From the NCBI GenBank assembly GCA_947460595.1, contig CANHGS010000003.1, positions 203,738-267,737 on the forward strand: a stretch of DNA of 64,000 bases, written 5' to 3'. This DNA comes from Bacteroidota bacterium (GTDB lineage Bacteria; Bacteroidota; Bacteroidia; Chitinophagales; Chitinophagaceae). Of the stretch, positions 61,484 to 64,000 are shown in pieces (the stretch's first letter is position 1; each line of letters opens with the position of its first letter). The position numbers and the translations under genes are program-made. The notes under the pieces were generated by a model. That model ran no database searches and was not told where the DNA came from. It saw only the letters and a program-made list of their open reading frames with translations.

Positions 61484-62746
61484 GTGAAACAAACCAAATC
61501 ATCCAGTATTTTATTCCCCCTACTCATTGTCATGTGTCTCATGTTTTTCTGGAACATGAGTAGGAATATCAACGATATTCTAATCCCGCATTTAAAGCGA
61601 GCTTGTCAATTAACAGACCTAGAATCATCACTTATTCAATCTGCTTTTTTTGGCGCTTATTTTTTAATGGCCATCCCGGCAGGATATTTTATTCAACAAA
61701 AAGGATACCGGGTAGGAATGATTACGGGATTATTAACTGCGGCCCTTGGTGCAGCTTTGTTTTATCCGGCGGCGGAAATCAGATACTATCCCTTATTTCT
61801 CTTGGCACTATTTATCATGGCCGCAGGATTTACTTTTTTAGAAGTAACCGCAACGCCCTATATCTCAAAACTTGGAGATCCCGAAGGTGCATCCAGCAGG
61901 TTAAGTTTATCAGCAGCGGTGGGATCATTGGGAGCCACTATTGCACCTTATATTGGAGCGCTCTTACTCTTGCACGAGAAAGACATTCCACAAACAAGCA
62001 TTGATTCATTTAGCGCTACAGAGCTGCAAGCATTTTTAACTACTGAAGCCAACTTGGTAAAACTACCCTACCTAGGATTGGCGGGCTTATTCATTGCCAT
62101 GGGATTGTTGCTCTGTTTTGTCAAACTGCCCAGCATTGCCGATGAAGCACAAAGCAATTATTCCTTTAAAAAGATTTTCCAATTTTCCCACGCTATGTAT
62201 GGCATTGGCGCGGTGTTTTGTTATGTAGGTGCAGAAGTAGGGATTGTGAGTTTTCTCATTCGCTATTCCAAGTCCATGGAATTAGAGGGACTCACCGAAC
62301 AGAAGTCTGCCTTATTTATCACCGTGTTTATGGCCTTGGTTCTAGCCGGAAGATTATTCGGATCTTATATACTCAAGAAGTTTAGTCCACCAAAAATGTT
62401 GGTAGTATCCTCCTTAGGCGCATTCCTGTTGGTTTTACTTGCCATCATCACCACGGGCTATACCTCTATTTGGTCTTTGGTATTTATTGGACTATTCACT
62501 TCTATCATGTACCCAATTGTTTTCACCTTAAGTATCAAAGACCTAGGGGCTTATACCAAAACCGCATCTTCTCTATTGATCATGGGAATTGTTGGAGGCG
62601 CCATTGTACCACCTATCATGGGATACATCTCAGACCATGTTGGCATCCGATACGCTTTCTTTGCGCCACTAGTTTGTTATGCTTATGTGATTTACTTTGC
62701 TGTTAAGGGACATCAAATAAAAGCTTCCAAAGCAAGCGTTAATTAA
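61484..62746 (+). CDS. fucP: L-fucose/proton symporter (MFS, FucP-like)
   Basis: 420 residues from a GTG at 61484, twelve hydrophobic segments. FucP-type features: CLMFFWNMSRNINDILIPHLKRAC, FFGAYFLMAIPAGYFIQQKGY, LEVTATPYISKLGDPEGASSR and the C-terminal YPIVFTLSIKDLGAYTKTAS. It imports L-fucose (or a similar hexose) with protons through the inner membrane. Third gene of the fucose operon. No fucose mutarotase, lactonase or aldolase gene is in view. Confidence 0.92.
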   Translation: MKQTKSSSILFPLLIVMCLMFFWNMSRNINDILIPHLKRACQLTDLESSLIQSAFFGAYFLMAIPAGYFIQQKGYRVGMITGLLTAALGAALFYPAAEIRYYPLFLLALFIMAAGFTFLEVTATPYISKLGDPEGASSRLSLSAAVGSLGATIAPYIGALLLLHEKDIPQTSIDSFSATELQAFLTTEANLVKLPYLGLAGLFIAMGLLLCFVKLPSIADEAQSNYSFKKIFQFSHAMYGIGAVFCYVGAEVGIVSFLIRYSKSMELEGLTEQKSALFITVFMALVLAGRLFGSYILKKFSPPKMLVVSSLGAFLLVLLAIITTGYTSIWSLVFIGLFTSIMYPIVFTLSIKDLGAYTKTASSLLIMGIVGGAIVPPIMGYISDHVGIRYAFFAPLVCYAYVIYFAVKGHQIKASKASVN

Positions 62747-62777
62747 ATTAGTTTGCGTAGAAAATGGTAGTCACTTA

Positions 62778-63401
62778 ATGGAATTTACCGCAGAAACACT
62801 GGTCAAGTATTGCAAACAGCTTTGTAAAAAAGACGCGGAGCTGCGCGATACAATTGAGGAATATGGCTATCCACCATTTTGGCATCGGGAACCCAATTTT
62901 GAAACGCTGATTCATATAATATTGGAACAGCAGGTTTCATTGGCTTCGGCCCGCGCCGCCATGGATCAGTTGCGCGCCAGGCTTCCCAAGATCACACCAG
63001 CAATTTTGTTATCGCTTTCTGATGAAGAAATGCGCGCCTGTTATTTTAGCAGACAAAAAATGGTGTATGCTCGTGCACTGGCTCAAGCCATTACAGACAA
63101 AACTCTCAATTTGAAAAAGTTGAACCAACTGGATGATGCAACCATTAGAACCGAATTAAAAAAAATCAAGGGCATTGGAGACTGGACCGTAGATGTGTAT
63201 TTGATGATGGCCTTACACCGCCCCAACCACTTCCCTACCGGCGATATTGCACTCATGAACCGCCTCAAAGAAATCAAAGGTCTAACTCACTTGAGTAAAG
63301 ATCAAGCCCTCATCATTGCGCAATCCTGGGAACCTTACCGAACCATTGCGGCTTATATTCTGTGGTGGGGATATATCTGCAAGCGAAAGATTAAGTTTTA
63401 G
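62778..63401 (+). CDS. DNA-3-methyladenine glycosylase 2 family protein (HhH-GPD)
   Basis: 207 residues. Helix-hairpin-helix LKKIKGIGDWTVDVYLMMAL and the catalytic Asp in HFPTGDIALMNRL match the AlkA/HhH-GPD superfamily. FETLIHIILEQQVSLASARAA is the family's N-terminal helix. It excises alkylated bases such as 3-methyladenine in base excision repair. Lacks the N-terminal AlkA extra domain, so shorter than AlkA (282). Confidence 0.9.
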   Translation: MEFTAETLVKYCKQLCKKDAELRDTIEEYGYPPFWHREPNFETLIHIILEQQVSLASARAAMDQLRARLPKITPAILLSLSDEEMRACYFSRQKMVYARALAQAITDKTLNLKKLNQLDDATIRTELKKIKGIGDWTVDVYLMMALHRPNHFPTGDIALMNRLKEIKGLTHLSKDQALIIAQSWEPYRTIAAYILWWGYICKRKIKF

Positions 63402-63505
63402 AATTGTTTTTACTTCTAAAGTAGTAAGGCTCTTAAACACCTGATTATAGGAGACGATTTTGGTGGAGTGCACTTAGTTTTTGAGAAAAAAAATTTTAGC
63501 TCATT

Positions 63506-63604
63506 TTTATACTAGAACAAGTATAAATCAAGGGGTTCTATTTTATACTAGAACGTGTATAAAATAGAATGGGCGTTTTTATACTAGAACAAGTATAAAA
63601 AACG
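63506..63604. repeat. cluster of three related palindromes, copies c, d and e
   Basis: Copy c: TTTATACT/AGTATAAA arms 63506-63513 and 63520-63527. Copy d: 13-bp arms TTCTATTTTATAC (63536-63548) and complement (63557-63569). Copy e: CGTTTTTATACT (63574-63585) and AGTATAAAAAACG (63592-63604), one extra A. All share the core TATACTAGAAC. The region lies between the convergent glycosylase and sulfatase genes. Confidence 0.85.
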
Positions 63605-63640
63605 GCCTTTTTGAAAAGTCCGAAAAACAAGTACCGCTCG

Positions 63641-64000
63641 CTATTTAAAAAACGGAAAGTCCTTGTTCTCCACGTGTGCAGTTTTCATAATCTCTTGCAT
63701 GCGTACAACAAGATCAGGGCGGGTGGAGGCAAGATTGTTTTTCTCGGCAAGATCCGTGCTGAGATTATAGAGTTCAATGGGTCCAGTAGGATTGGTAGAA
63801 GCGTTGTATCTAACACCCTTCCAATCGCCCATGCGAACGGCTTGTCGGCCACCATTCTCGTGAAACTCCCAATATAAATATTCGTGTTGCTCTTGCTTAC
63901 CCTTGGCGGTGAGGGTGGGCAAGATAGAGAGTCCATCAATGCCTGCGGGAATGGCTTGCTTGGTTAAGCTAGCAAACGTGGGAAGAAAATCCCAGAAGGC
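63641..64000 (-). CDS. sulfatase, C-terminal part (runs off the window)
   Basis: The minus frame is open from the edge for 119 codons to the stop at 63641. C-terminal sulfatase features: FWDFLPTFASLTKQAIPAGID, GLSILPTLTAKGKQEQHEYL, YWEFHENGGRQAVRMGDWKG and IELYNLSTDLAEKNNLASTR. The catalytic formylglycine site would lie upstream, outside the window. Such arylsulfatase-family enzymes desulfate glycans, often along with fucose-rich polymers. Confidence 0.9.
   Translation of the reverse strand, partial: AFWDFLPTFASLTKQAIPAGIDGLSILPTLTAKGKQEQHEYLYWEFHENGGRQAVRMGDWKGVRYNASTNPTGPIELYNLSTDLAEKNNLASTRPDLVVRMQEIMKTAHVENKDFPFFK

Overview
The window reads as a chromosomal segment of a Bacteroidota bacterium, most likely Chitinophagaceae. 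Evidence: a SusC/SusD pair with an ECF sigma factor and FecR anti-sigma factor, a protein ending in a gliding-motility/T9SS type B sorting domain, DUF4290 and DUF2490 proteins, a tricorn-like S41 protease, non-phosphorylative fucose catabolism, and promoters of the Bacteroidota form TTTG-N17..21-TAnnTTTG with no need for Shine-Dalgarno sites. Genus-level placement is inference.

Layout. 1-5.6 kb (minus): start of a TolC-type outer membrane protein, pyrH, a secreted GH5-like protein with an altered acid/base motif, and the rplM-rpsI-rpsB-tsf operon with promoter, structured leader and terminator. 5.7-18 kb: mostly housekeeping genes (amidohydrolase, hipBA, recO, acyl-lipid desaturase, pheS, DUF4290, murA with Asp for Cys, MurG-like glycosyltransferase, EamA transporter, sixA, mnmH), with several tandem-repeat intergenic regions. 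18-18.87 kb is gene-free and rich in repeats. 18.9-22.5 kb (minus): pxpB-pxpC-pxpA plus an NRAMP-type transporter, for uptake and ATP-dependent opening of 5-oxoproline. 22.6-29.4 kb (plus): ECF sigma, probable membrane anti-sigma, secreted protein, tricorn-like protease, Ca2+/H+ antiporter.

29.4-41.6 kb (minus) is the most interesting block: ECF sigma, FecR, SusC with STN domain, SusD, a periplasmic Ntn acylase (penicillin-acylase family), a gamma-glutamyltransferase and an exported glutamate racemase. There is no glycoside hydrolase. I read it as a SusCD-type scavenging locus aimed at N-acyl or gamma-glutamyl compounds, possibly containing D-Glu (for example poly-gamma-glutamate). The 5-oxoprolinase operon 7 kb away fits the same chemistry.

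41.8-45.1 kb: tRNA-Lys(UUU), terminator, a nested palindrome and an AT-rich segment with two genes of unknown role, bounded by a short direct repeat. 45.1-53 kb: DUF2490 protein, ABC ATPase with TOBE-like tail, GH20 hexosaminidase and a 1418-residue PKD/T9SS surface protein. 53-54.6 kb: two AT-rich genes (a lipoprotein with a hydrophobic C-terminal domain and a small multi-pass membrane protein) enclosed by 179-bp inverted repeats, one inside an intact small gene and one inside a broken copy of it. 54.7-57.5 kb: paaZ-like fusion and an enoyl-CoA hydratase. 57.5-58.3 kb: a HigBA-like toxin-antitoxin pair below a perfect 32-bp palindrome. 58.4-62.7 kb: AraC regulator and fucose genes (SDR dehydrogenase, fuconate dehydratase, FucP). 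62.8-64 kb: an AlkA-like glycosylase and the end of a sulfatase, separated by three related palindromes that also occur at 18.2 and 18.75 kb. No CRISPR array, transposase, integrase or rRNA was seen.
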